From Clostridia bacterium (GTDB lineage: Bacteria > Bacillota > Clostridia > Oscillospirales > CAG-272): DNA of 56,921 nucleotides. The first letter of the stretch is position 1. Each line of letters starts with the position of its first letter. Under the pieces are notes generated by a model that was given only the letters and a program-made list of their open reading frames with translations, did no database searches and was not told the DNA's origin. Both the position numbers and the translations under genes were made by a program. The stretch spans positions 1 to 56,921 of the forward strand of contig JAFYPF010000015.1 of NCBI GenBank assembly GCA_017547655.1, in the 5' to 3' direction. Shown here piece by piece: positions 18,702 to 26,406 of this stretch.

Positions 18702-19799
18702 ATGGAAACTAAATTTAAAAAGGCAAAATCCACCAAAGTCGGGACCATAATATTTTACTCTGTTTACGCCGTTTTCGTTTTTGCGGCTATTGTCGGTATT
18801 TTGTATTTACTTAAAGAGCTTACACTTCATCTCGACAACTATGAACGCTCCCTAGAAAAATATGAAGCCAAAGAAGTTTTCGAAAGCTACTTCGCTCCTT
18901 GCAACTACGATAAAATGTACGATATGCAAGATATTGAATTATCGAAATTCGAAAACAAAAGCCATTTTATCTCCTATATGCAAAAACAGTATGACGGCAA
19001 GGATATAATCTACAAGGAAGTATCAGCCGGACTCAGCAACGACAAAAAATATACCGTTGCCGCAGATAAAGTAAAATTTGCAGAATTCACACTCAAAAAA
19101 TCAAACTCGCCGAAAGTCCCCGAGGATACTTGGTACCTTGATTCTCTTTCCACTCTTTATCAAAAAAATGAATCGGTTGCTGTAAGAATTTACAGTGACA
19201 GCAAGGTCTTTGTTAATGATATTGAGCTTTCGGAAAACTACATTACAACCGACGGTATAACCACAGAATCGTGTAAACACGTTCCCGAGGGGGTAAACGG
19301 AATAACTCTGCGCGAATATGCTGTTGACGGACTTCTGCTTAAACCTAACGTCAATGTTATAAACAGACACGGAAACGAAAGCACTCTTGTTTTCGATGAA
19401 GAAAATAATATCTACGTCGAAGAAATCACCTATGATACCCCCACCGAGGAAATAACAAAACTTGCTACGGATGCTGCGCAAACATACGCAAAATATATCA
19501 CGCTCGATGCAACACTTTATAATCTGTCAAAATATTTTGATACTACGTCAAACACATATTATAACATCAGAGTAAGTGAAATAAAGTGGTATACGGCTCA
19601 TATCGGCTACGAATTTGAAGACGTTGAGCTTAAAGAATATTACATATACGATGAAAACACGTTTTCAATCAGATATTCGTGTAATCATCAAGTGTACAGA
19701 ACCAAAAAAGAAAAGCACACGTTCCCACTTGATCTGACACTCTATTTCAAAAACATCAACGGTAGTTATTATATTTACGATATGGTATCAAACTATTAA
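18702..19799 (+). CDS. Hypothetical single-pass membrane protein
   Basis: A 365-aa protein not assigned to a known family. A basic N-terminus (KFKKAKSTK) is followed by one transmembrane segment at about residues 15-38 and a coiled, charged linker, then an extracytoplasmic region. Alternating beta strands in the middle and a C-terminal region ending LTLYFKNINGSYYIYDM look like NTF2-like or wall-associated domains. GAGGAGG lies directly before the ATG. The seven-base gap to the phosphodiester glycosidase suggests that it works with that enzyme at the cell surface, perhaps as a scaffold; this rests on context only. Confidence 0.55.
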   Translation: METKFKKAKSTKVGTIIFYSVYAVFVFAAIVGILYLLKELTLHLDNYERSLEKYEAKEVFESYFAPCNYDKMYDMQDIELSKFENKSHFISYMQKQYDGKDIIYKEVSAGLSNDKKYTVAADKVKFAEFTLKKSNSPKVPEDTWYLDSLSTLYQKNESVAVRIYSDSKVFVNDIELSENYITTDGITTESCKHVPEGVNGITLREYAVDGLLLKPNVNVINRHGNESTLVFDEENNIYVEEITYDTPTEEITKLATDAAQTYAKYITLDATLYNLSKYFDTTSNTYYNIRVSEIKWYTAHIGYEFEDVELKEYYIYDENTFSIRYSCNHQVYRTKKEKHTFPLDLTLYFKNINGSYYIYDMVSNY

Positions 19800-19822
19800 A
19801 ACTTCTAAAAAACGAGGAAACT

Positions 19823-20545
19823 ATGGAAAACGAAAACTCCTTACAAAAAGAAATTGAGCTATATCTCGAAAAGGAGAATATAGACAAGGAAAAAATTCGC
19901 GAGTTTTTTGAGGACAAGCTAAAACAGATATCTCAACCGAGGCTTTATAACTTTTCAAAACTTATGGCGTATTACAAGTGCGCTATGATGGAAATAGAAA
20001 CGAAGCTTAACGTTCTCGACGTCGAATTCAGCCTCCAGCATGACAGAAACCCGATAAACGATATAAAATCCCGTCTTAAAAGTTTCCAAAGCATTAAAGA
20101 AAAGCTCGAAAGACAGAACCTTCCCTTTTCAATAAACTCAATTGAAAATAACTTGAACGATATTGCCGGTGTCAGAGTAGTTTGCTCCTTTCCCGACGAC
20201 GTGTATATGCTTGCAAACGCCTTGCTTCAACAAGATGATATAACACTTGTTTCAAGGAAAGACTACATTCAAAATCCAAAACCAAACGGATACAGAAGTC
20301 TTCATCTTATAGTTACCGTTCCTATATTCCTCGCACACGAAAAGAAGCATATGAAAGTTGAGATTCAGCTCCGTACAATCGCTATGGACGTATGGGCAAG
20401 TCTTGAGCACCAACTGCGATACAAGAAAAATATTGAGTATACAAAAGAAATGGCAGACGAGCTTTTGTATTGCGCCAATCTTTCAGCGGAGCTTGACGAA
20501 AAAATGGATAAACTCCGCGAACTTACTATTTCAAGCAATAAATAA
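19823..20545 (+). CDS. relQ: Small alarmone synthetase (RelQ/YjbM type)
   Basis: A 240-aa single-domain (p)ppGpp synthetase: it transfers pyrophosphate from ATP to GDP or GTP and is made without the hydrolase, TGS and ACT domains of long RelA/SpoT enzymes. Signature pieces are DIAGVRVVCSF near residue 112 (metal site), PNGYRSLHLIV near 155 and VEIQLRTIAMDVWASLEHQL near 180, with the C-terminal helix typical of RelQ tetramers. It is the third gene after the phosphodiester glycosidase and the anchored protein, linking an alarmone source to envelope genes, and ends before a strong palindrome and a terminator. Confidence 0.92.
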   Translation: MENENSLQKEIELYLEKENIDKEKIREFFEDKLKQISQPRLYNFSKLMAYYKCAMMEIETKLNVLDVEFSLQHDRNPINDIKSRLKSFQSIKEKLERQNLPFSINSIENNLNDIAGVRVVCSFPDDVYMLANALLQQDDITLVSRKDYIQNPKPNGYRSLHLIVTVPIFLAHEKKHMKVEIQLRTIAMDVWASLEHQLRYKKNIEYTKEMADELLYCANLSAELDEKMDKLRELTISSNK

Positions 20546-20549
20546 ACAT

Positions 20550-20580
20550 GAGGGGATATGGGCTTTGCCCATATCCCCTC
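20550..20580. repeat. Perfect 14-bp inverted repeat with a three-base loop
   Basis: GAGGGGATATGGGC (20550-20563), TTT, GCCCATATCCCCTC (20567-20580). All 14 pairs match, but no T-run follows. It lies five bases after relQ and ahead of a separate canonical terminator. It may stabilise the 3' end or bind a protein. Confidence 0.8.
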
Positions 20581-20591
20581 AATCGTACACA

Positions 20592-20636
20592 AAAAATGAT
20601 ACTTGCTTTTTAAGCGAGTATCATTTTTATTTTTTG
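20592..20636 (+). terminator. Bidirectional terminator between relQ and the SecB-like gene
   Basis: AAAAATGATACT(T)GC pairs with GCGAGTATCATTTTT, with A- and T-runs on both flanks. It overlaps the last codons of the leftward gene ending at 20627. Confidence 0.85.
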
Positions 20637-21040
20637 TTATTACCAAAATCAAATCTGTATATATTTTGAGAATCAATATCAACCGTAGGTAAAATTATCG
20701 GAGGTATCCCGCCGTTGGCCGATATGGTAGTGATAATAGATTTAGCATAAGGAAAAATTTCTTTAAAAGCCTCTCGGTGAATTGTATCTTTGTCCATTCC
20801 GTCAGAAAACGTATAAAATGCCGCAACCTTTGTTTTAGCGTAAAACTTGTCTGCGTTGTCTTTATCATATACCTCAACCGAAAAAACTCCCACGCATTTA
20901 TTTTCCTTATCGTACTTTACATTGAAGCTGTATTTATTTTCAAGCTTAATCTGTATACCTGTGTCAAGTATATTTTTAAAGTGCATTTCTTCTACTCTGT
21001 ACGCATTTAACGTTACTGATGCCAATATTCCTTCACCCAC
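20627..21040 (-). CDS. SecB-like protein-export chaperone
   Basis: A 137-aa protein with the SecB fold signature: N-terminal strands (SVTLNAYRVEEMHF), KYSFNVKYD, and the diagnostic C-terminal stretch FPYAKSIITTISANGGIPP followed by ILPTVD, matching the SecB pattern YAR..I..L...GGFPPL.L.P. Classical SecB feeds proteobacterial SecA; homologues in Firmicutes are less studied and some pair with toxin-antitoxin modules, but no such module is adjacent. The GTG at 21040 abuts a GAGAAGG site; a TTG at codon 6 is an alternative, so the N-terminus is uncertain. The 236-base gap upstream holds only the gatB terminator and AT-rich sequence. Confidence 0.72.
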   Translation of the reverse strand: MGEGILASVTLNAYRVEEMHFKNILDTGIQIKLENKYSFNVKYDKENKCVGVFSVEVYDKDNADKFYAKTKVAAFYTFSDGMDKDTIHREAFKEIFPYAKSIITTISANGGIPPIILPTVDIDSQNIYRFDFGNNKK

Positions 21041-21193
21041 CTTCTCATATTTACCATTCTGTTTTATTCTAACACATTATTGCATTTTACGCAAGTTTTA
21101 TTGACAAAGAATTTTAAAAAGCTATAAATTTTATTATATTTACTATGCGTATATCTGCAATAATATTTATACTATTAAGCGTCAACAAACACA

Positions 21194-21229
21194 AAAATAC
21201 GGCATACCCGTTTTAAGGTATACCGTATT
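21194..21229 (-). terminator. Terminator of the aspS-gatCAB operon
   Basis: Read leftward: AATACGGTATACC pairs with GGTATGCCGTATT (one mismatch), followed by TTTTG. It lies about 50 bases after the gatB stop. Confidence 0.78.
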
Positions 21230-21276
21230 CTAAAAAAGTCCGTTAGGATAACACCACTAATTGTCTTTTTTGTATA

Positions 21277-22713
21277 TTACTGAATTGTTTTAAGCAACAT
21301 TTCGCGGAGTATCTGCGGATCACAGTTACCCTTAAGTTCTTTCATACACTTACCAAAGAGCGCCATAAGAGCTTTTTCTTTACCACTCTTAAAGTCTGCA
21401 ACAGACTTTTGATCTGCCGCAACCACAGCGTTAATAACGTCTTGAATCTTGCTTGTATCATTCGAAACGATAAATCCGTTTTCTTCTGCATACTTTTCGG
21501 GCTCAATATCATTTTCAAACATTTCGTCAAGAATCTTTCTTGCATTCGCATTTCCAACTTTACCGTCAGCAACAAGTTTGATAAGCTGTCCCAATGCCTT
21601 GCCGTTTATATCAAGCATATCTGCAGTAAGCTGTTTACGGTTCAAAACTTTCATACAGTTTGAAATAATCCAGTTAGCCGCTTCCTTTGCCATTCCGCAT
21701 TCAGCGTAAGCCTCTTCAAACACGTCGCAAAGTGCGCGGCTTTCGGTAAGAAGATCGGCATCATATTCGCCAAGTCCAAGCTCTGTAATATATTTATCTT
21801 TTTTAACTTCGGGAAATTCGGGAAGTGACGCTTTGATTCCGTCAAACCACTCATCATCAATGCACACGGGCATAACGTTAGGATCGGGGAAATAGCGATA
21901 ATCACCCGCAGTCTCCTTATTTCTCATAGCAAAGCTCTTGCCCTTAATATCATCCCAACGGCGAGTTTCCTGAACAAGCTCTTCAGTACCATTTTCAATA
22001 GCATCAATATGTCTTGCCGTTTCATACTCAATTGCACGTTCAATAGCCGAAATAGAGTTCATATTCTTCATTTCGGTTCTTACACCGAGAACGTTGCTTC
22101 CTTCAGGTCTTACGGAAAGGTTAACGTCGCAACGCATAGAGCCCTGCTCCATACGACACTCGGAAACCTTTGCAAAACGAAGCAAAGAACGGAGTCTTTC
22201 AAGGTATGCAACAACTTCTTCTGCGCTTGACAAATCGGGTTGGCTTACGATTTCGATAAGCGGAACAGACGTACGGTTGAAGTCAACAAACGTCGTGTTC
22301 GTCCAATCATCGTGAACGAGTTTACCTGCGTCCTCTTCCATGTGTATCTGCTTAATTCTGATATCCTTTTCGCCCTTTGAGGTGTTAATTCTTACCGTAC
22401 CGTTTACGGCAACGGGAGAAAACCACTGTGTTGTCTGATATGAACCGGGAAGATCGGGATAGTAGTAACTCTTCTTGTCAAAGGTTGTAACGCGGTTAAT
22501 ATCGCAGTTAAGCATCATACCCGCAGTCATACCGAGGTCAACAACATGCTTGTTAACAACGGGAAGCATACCGGGCATACCGCAGCATGCGGGACATACG
22601 TGGTCATTCTGTTCTCCACCAAACTTTGCAGAACAAGAACAGAAAATTTTGGATTCGGTAGCAAGTTCAATGTGAACTTCCAAACCGATGACCGTCTCGT
22701 ATTTAGTTGCCAT
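21277..22713 (-). CDS. gatB: Asp-tRNA(Asn)/Glu-tRNA(Gln) amidotransferase subunit B
   Basis: A 478-aa subunit that phosphorylates the mischarged aminoacyl-tRNA and transfers ammonia to it. The ATPase/transamidase residues appear intact: GLEVHIEL at the N-terminus, YYYPDLPGSYQ, HMEEDAGK and MEQGSMRCDVN. The zinc-type Cys cluster CSC...CPACC (about residues 24-45) is present, as are the C-terminal helical and YqeY tail domains. Start and gatA stop overlap by one base (TAATG), so the two are translationally coupled. Its intactness contrasts with the degenerate GatA upstream. Confidence 0.97.
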   Translation of the reverse strand: MATKYETVIGLEVHIELATESKIFCSCSAKFGGEQNDHVCPACCGMPGMLPVVNKHVVDLGMTAGMMLNCDINRVTTFDKKSYYYPDLPGSYQTTQWFSPVAVNGTVRINTSKGEKDIRIKQIHMEEDAGKLVHDDWTNTTFVDFNRTSVPLIEIVSQPDLSSAEEVVAYLERLRSLLRFAKVSECRMEQGSMRCDVNLSVRPEGSNVLGVRTEMKNMNSISAIERAIEYETARHIDAIENGTEELVQETRRWDDIKGKSFAMRNKETAGDYRYFPDPNVMPVCIDDEWFDGIKASLPEFPEVKKDKYITELGLGEYDADLLTESRALCDVFEEAYAECGMAKEAANWIISNCMKVLNRKQLTADMLDINGKALGQLIKLVADGKVGNANARKILDEMFENDIEPEKYAEENGFIVSNDTSKIQDVINAVVAADQKSVADFKSGKEKALMALFGKCMKELKGNCDPQILREMLLKTIQ

Positions 22714-23918
22714 TACTTGCCAACTCCTTCCAATTTACTTGCAATATCAAGTAACGTATTTTCCGAAAATGCCTTTCCGATAAACTGTACGCCACCTGCA
22801 ACAACTGCCGGAAGACCGGTTATCGATGCGGGAGCAGTATAGAGGTTTTCATCATAAGCAATATATTTATTTGCATCGGTATCAGCCTTTGTGTATGCAT
22901 TCTTTGCACTTGCAGGAAGAAGAACAGCATCAAAGGATTCAAATATTTCAGCAAACTTTTCTACTATAATACGTCGGATACGGAGACCTTTATCATACAT
23001 CTTCATATAATTATCGGTCGAAAGTGTTTCCGAACCGAACAAAATAGCAGTTTTGAGAAGCTCACCAAAAGCTTCTGTACGGCTATTCGTGTAAAGTTCA
23101 TCGATAGTTGTATAGTTAGGTGTTCTGTAACCGTATTTAACGCCGTCGTAACGAGATACGTTGTTGCAAAGTTCAGCCGACATAAGAATATTCCAAGCTG
23201 ATTTTGCAACTGAAAGAACGCTGTCGTCAATTTCGCAAACCTCAATACCGTTCGCTTCGAGAACCGACTTAACCTCTTCTATCTTTGATTTTACGGAGTC
23301 CTCTGCGCTGTCTGTAATAGATTTTGCAATAGCAATCTTTTTAGCAGGAGAAAATTCTGCATTTGATTTAAGCAATGCGCACTTCTCTTCCGAAAGGCTC
23401 GTACCGTCTTTGTCATCATGACCTACAATCACGTCAAGCACTTCCTTTACTGCATCAACAGTATTAGCCGTTACACTTACAGCCTCGCCCGAACAAGCGA
23501 TAGAAATTGTACCGAAACGGCTTACAGTTCCGTAAGTAGGCTTAACGCATATCTGACCGTTCAACGCGGCAGCTCTTCTCGAAGTACCGTTTGCATCAAG
23601 TCCGATAGCAGCCAACGCTTCGCCAATCTTTACAATTTCGGAAGATGCAGTAATCAATGTCCCGTCATTTCTTTCGATTGCGCCAAAATAAGATGTTTCA
23701 CCGAGAAGGTCGATACAAAGTTCACCAACCTTTGCCTTTCCGCCTATAGAGTAGCCCCCATTGGTAAGTCTGTCTACCACTTCTGCATTAAATAGGCTCA
23801 TATACCCGTCAAGCATCTTTGAACCTGCAGCGGTAGGATAATCCTTTGTCAAAATCATATCGTCAAGAGCAATGATTTTTCCTGTCGCTTTTTCATTTTT
23901 AGTGATATAAAGTTCCAT
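22713..23918 (-). CDS. gatA: GatA-like subunit with a degenerate amidase active site
   Basis: A 401-aa homologue in the gatA position of aspS-gatC-gatA-gatB. Similarity to GatA is clear in VKPTYGTVSRFG (125-136), DKDGTS, SRYDGVKYGYR and VQFIGKAFSENTLL. However, about 70 N-terminal residues are missing (usual length about 485) and the amidase signature is lost. Aligning by KPTYG and the IKDN region, catalytic Lys becomes Asp19 (ALDDMI), the cis-Ser of GGSSGGS becomes Ile89 within GTLITAS, and the nucleophile of DTGGS becomes Thr112 (DANGT). The frame is uninterrupted with AAGGAG upstream, so it is expressed rather than decayed. It probably keeps a structural role without glutaminase activity; this is inference. 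Confidence 0.85.
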   Translation of the reverse strand: MELYITKNEKATGKIIALDDMILTKDYPTAAGSKMLDGYMSLFNAEVVDRLTNGGYSIGGKAKVGELCIDLLGETSYFGAIERNDGTLITASSEIVKIGEALAAIGLDANGTSRRAAALNGQICVKPTYGTVSRFGTISIACSGEAVSVTANTVDAVKEVLDVIVGHDDKDGTSLSEEKCALLKSNAEFSPAKKIAIAKSITDSAEDSVKSKIEEVKSVLEANGIEVCEIDDSVLSVAKSAWNILMSAELCNNVSRYDGVKYGYRTPNYTTIDELYTNSRTEAFGELLKTAILFGSETLSTDNYMKMYDKGLRIRRIIVEKFAEIFESFDAVLLPASAKNAYTKADTDANKYIAYDENLYTAPASITGLPAVVAGGVQFIGKAFSENTLLDIASKLEGVGK

Positions 23919-23941
23919 AAAATTTTACTCTCCTTCCGATA

Positions 23942-24223
23942 TTATTCAACAAGGCGAGGTACCTGCCAGTACCCTTCCGTTGTCTCGGGAGCGCCTTTTT
24001 GAAGGTCTTCTCTTGAATATTTCTTTATCACCTTATCCTCACGAACAACCGTAAGAATAGGCATAACGTGAACCATACGTTCTGTTTCGTCTGTATTTAT
24101 GGAATTAAGAACGTCCATTTCATTTTCCTGCTTCGCATAGAAAGCAAGAAATGCTTCTTTTTCCTGTTCGGTAAGCTGAAGCTGATTAAGTTTTTCGAGT
24201 CTGCGTAAAATCTCTCTGTCCAT
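23942..24223 (-). CDS. gatC: Asp-tRNA(Asn)/Glu-tRNA(Gln) amidotransferase subunit C
   Basis: A 93-aa clamp subunit that wraps between GatA and GatB and stabilises the complex. The N-terminal helix (RLEKLNQLQLTEQEKEAF) and the C-terminal GYWQVPRLVE, matching the family's conserved V-P-R-V-[VI]-E end, identify it. GGAGG lies nine bases before the ATG, and the gene starts 14 bases after the aspS stop. GatC binds GatA through its middle loop; whether those contacts persist with this short GatA would need modelling. Confidence 0.93.
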   Translation of the reverse strand: MDREILRRLEKLNQLQLTEQEKEAFLAFYAKQENEMDVLNSINTDETERMVHVMPILTVVREDKVIKKYSREDLQKGAPETTEGYWQVPRLVE

Positions 24224-24237
24224 ACGCCAAGACCTCC

Positions 24238-25968
24238 TTAGTCTCTAACTTTAATATGAACCTCACGGAGCTGTTGCTCTGTTACTTCTCCGGGAGCACC
24301 CATCATAACGTCTTGAGCATTACCGTTCAAGGGGAATGCAATTACGTCACGGATAGTATCTTCTTCGGCAATAAGCATAACGATTCTGTCAATACCGGGC
24401 GCCATACCTGCATGAGGAGGAGCACCAAATGAGAATGCGGTATACAATGCGCCAAACTTGGATTTAACATCTTCTTCGCCATAGCCTGCAATTTCAAACG
24501 CCTTCTTCATAATATCTGGGTTGTGGTTACGTACAGCGCCCGAAGAAAGCTCAACACCGTTACATACGATATCATACTGATACGCAAATATATCAAGCGG
24601 ATCTTTGGTGTTAAGAGCTTCAAGACCACCCTGAGGCATTGAGAAGGGGTTGTGTGTGAAGTCAATCTTCTTCGCTTCTTCGTTGTATTCGTACATGGGG
24701 AAATCAACAATATAGCAGAATTCAAAGCTGTCTTTCTTGATTATATCAAGTTCGTTACCGAGCCAAGTTCTGATTTCACCTGCAAGCTTGTTTACAACTG
24801 CGGGAGCATCACAAATAAAGAATACCGTTTCGCCTTCTTTGATTCCGGTAATTTCTTTAAGCTGAACTTTCTGTTCGTCCAAAAGGAACTTTGCTATAGG
24901 ACCTTTGTATTCTTCTCCTACAAGAGTAAGATATCCAAGACCTTTCATGCCAATGCTTGTAGCAAACTTAAGCGAATCTTCAAAAAATTTCTTTGACTTG
25001 CCCTGACAGTCTGCAACAATACCACGAACGGGTTTACCCTTGAATATCGGGAAATCAACACCTTCAAAAAATTCTGTCAAATCACAAATAACAAGGGGGT
25101 TACGAAGGTCAGGCTTATCCGAACCGTATTTCAACATAGCTTCGTTGAAAGGAATTCTTCTGAAAGGAGGCTTTGAAACTTCCTTGTCGGAGAACTTACT
25201 GAAAGTATTGTAAAGAACTGTTTCGCCTACCTCAAGTACATCTTCCTGAGTAGCAAATGACATTTCATAGTCGAGCTGATAGAATTCACCGGGCGAACGG
25301 TCCTGACGTGCATCTTCATCACGGAAGCAAGGAGCAATCTGGAAGTATCTGTCAAAGCCCGATGTCATAAGAAGCTGTTTAAACTGTTGAGGCGCCTGAG
25401 GAAGCGCATAGAATTTACCCTTATGCTTACGGCTGGGTACAAGATAGTCTCTTGCGCCTTCGGGCGAAGATGCGGTAAGAATAGGAGTCTGTATTTCAAG
25501 GAATCCCAAGCCTTCCATCTGGCTGCGGATAAAGTTAATAATCTTGCTGCGAAGAACGATATTGTTGTGAATAGCGGGATTTCTGAGGTCGAGAAAACGA
25601 TACTTAAGTCTAACGTCTTCTCTTGTCTGCGTAGATGCAGAAATTTCAAAAGGAAGTGCGTTACGGCAAGGACCGAGTATTTCAAGGCTCTCTACCTTAA
25701 CTTCAACATATCCCGTCGCAAGTTTTTCATTTACTGTTTCTTCATCTCTTTTAGCTACAATACCCTTTACTGCAACAACTGTCTCCTTTGTTACATCGTT
25801 AAGAAGGCTGTCATCGGACAAAACCGTCTGTGTTACGCCATAGTGGTCGCGGAGGTCAACGAAAATAACACCGCCGTGGTCTCTTATTGTGTCTACCCAA
25901 CCTGCCAAAACAACGCTCTGGCCGATATGCTCAACACCGATTTCATTACAAGTATGAGTTCTGATCAT
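24238..25968 (-). CDS. aspS: Aspartyl-tRNA synthetase, apparently non-discriminating
   Basis: A 576-aa bacterial-type AspRS: N-terminal OB-fold anticodon domain, class II motifs (FLEIQTPIL; FRDEDARQDRSPGEFYQLD; GMAPGIDRIVML) and an inserted GAD domain at about residues 290-410. The OB-fold loop reads IRDHGG with His31; His here marks non-discriminating enzymes, whereas Leu is typical of tRNA(Asp)-specific ones. Such an enzyme makes Asp-tRNA(Asn), which GatCAB must amidate. The operon aspS-gatC-gatA-gatB and its AAC-type T-box agree. GGGAG lies nine bases before the ATG. Confidence 0.96.
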   Translation of the reverse strand: MIRTHTCNEIGVEHIGQSVVLAGWVDTIRDHGGVIFVDLRDHYGVTQTVLSDDSLLNDVTKETVVAVKGIVAKRDEETVNEKLATGYVEVKVESLEILGPCRNALPFEISASTQTREDVRLKYRFLDLRNPAIHNNIVLRSKIINFIRSQMEGLGFLEIQTPILTASSPEGARDYLVPSRKHKGKFYALPQAPQQFKQLLMTSGFDRYFQIAPCFRDEDARQDRSPGEFYQLDYEMSFATQEDVLEVGETVLYNTFSKFSDKEVSKPPFRRIPFNEAMLKYGSDKPDLRNPLVICDLTEFFEGVDFPIFKGKPVRGIVADCQGKSKKFFEDSLKFATSIGMKGLGYLTLVGEEYKGPIAKFLLDEQKVQLKEITGIKEGETVFFICDAPAVVNKLAGEIRTWLGNELDIIKKDSFEFCYIVDFPMYEYNEEAKKIDFTHNPFSMPQGGLEALNTKDPLDIFAYQYDIVCNGVELSSGAVRNHNPDIMKKAFEIAGYGEEDVKSKFGALYTAFSFGAPPHAGMAPGIDRIVMLIAEEDTIRDVIAFPLNGNAQDVMMGAPGEVTEQQLREVHIKVRD

Positions 25969-26035
25969 AATTCTAATCTCCCATATATAAATACATTTTT
26001 ATTTTTTACAATTTTCAAATGGAATAAACAAGCAA

Positions 26036-26315
26036 AACAAAAAGAAGACGCCCTTTTATCCCACAAAACTATGGGACGAAAGTCATCTTCCGCGATACCA
26101 CCCATATTGACATTTCGTAACAACAAAATGCCCTCTCATTTCAACGCACTGTCGTGGCGTCAGCCGTGCAATTCTAATCACCGCAAAACAAAAGCGGTTT
26201 TCTTTTGCATACTCCGAAGTGTTTTTCACTAAAGCTCTTCATACCGTACTTTCACCTTACAACGGCTCTCTGAATGAAGTATTCTGAAGCTACTCTCTTC
26301 ATCATCGCACTAATT
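26036..26315 (-). ncRNA. T-box riboswitch controlling aspS-gatCAB, apparent Asn specifier
   Basis: Read leftward the leader contains every T-box landmark: GAAGAGAGTA and CAGAGAGCC of stem I, the apical GGTGAAAG, the specifier side AAAAACACTTCGGAGT, and the antiterminator T-box GGGTGGTATCGCGG (26103-26090). A terminator follows, GAAGATGAC... with ...GCGTCTTC and TTTTT (26092-26036). The triplet before A-CTTCGGAG is AAC (26223-26221), an Asn codon; no Asp codon occurs there. A GAA (26227-26225) lies just upstream in the same loop. The T-box reads TGGTATCGCG where TGGNACCGCG is usual. Uncharged tRNA(Asn) should therefore induce the operon. Confidence 0.88.
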
Positions 26316-26322
26316 CCATTTT

Positions 26323-26351
26323 ATTGTACAACACCAAGCTAAAAATGTCAA
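26323..26351 (-). promoter_or_regulatory. SigA-type promoter of the T-box-aspS-gatCAB operon
   Basis: Read leftward: TTGACA (26351-26346), 17 bases, TACAAT (26328-26323). Transcription should begin near 26316, just before stem I of the T-box. Confidence 0.88.
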
Positions 26352-26406
26352 TATTTTTTCGTAATTTTCTTGTTTTTTCCTACTATATTATATGTCGTTT
26401 TTTCAT

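Noticed and set aside
22713-23918. Short GatA as a frameshift artefact
   Set aside because: The single frame is continuous and aligns with GatA at both ends; lost residues are substitutions within aligned blocks, not a shifted segment.
25387-26232. 281-codon plus-strand ORF over aspS and its leader
   Set aside because: It is antisense to aspS and to the T-box, has no ribosome-binding site and shows no domain.
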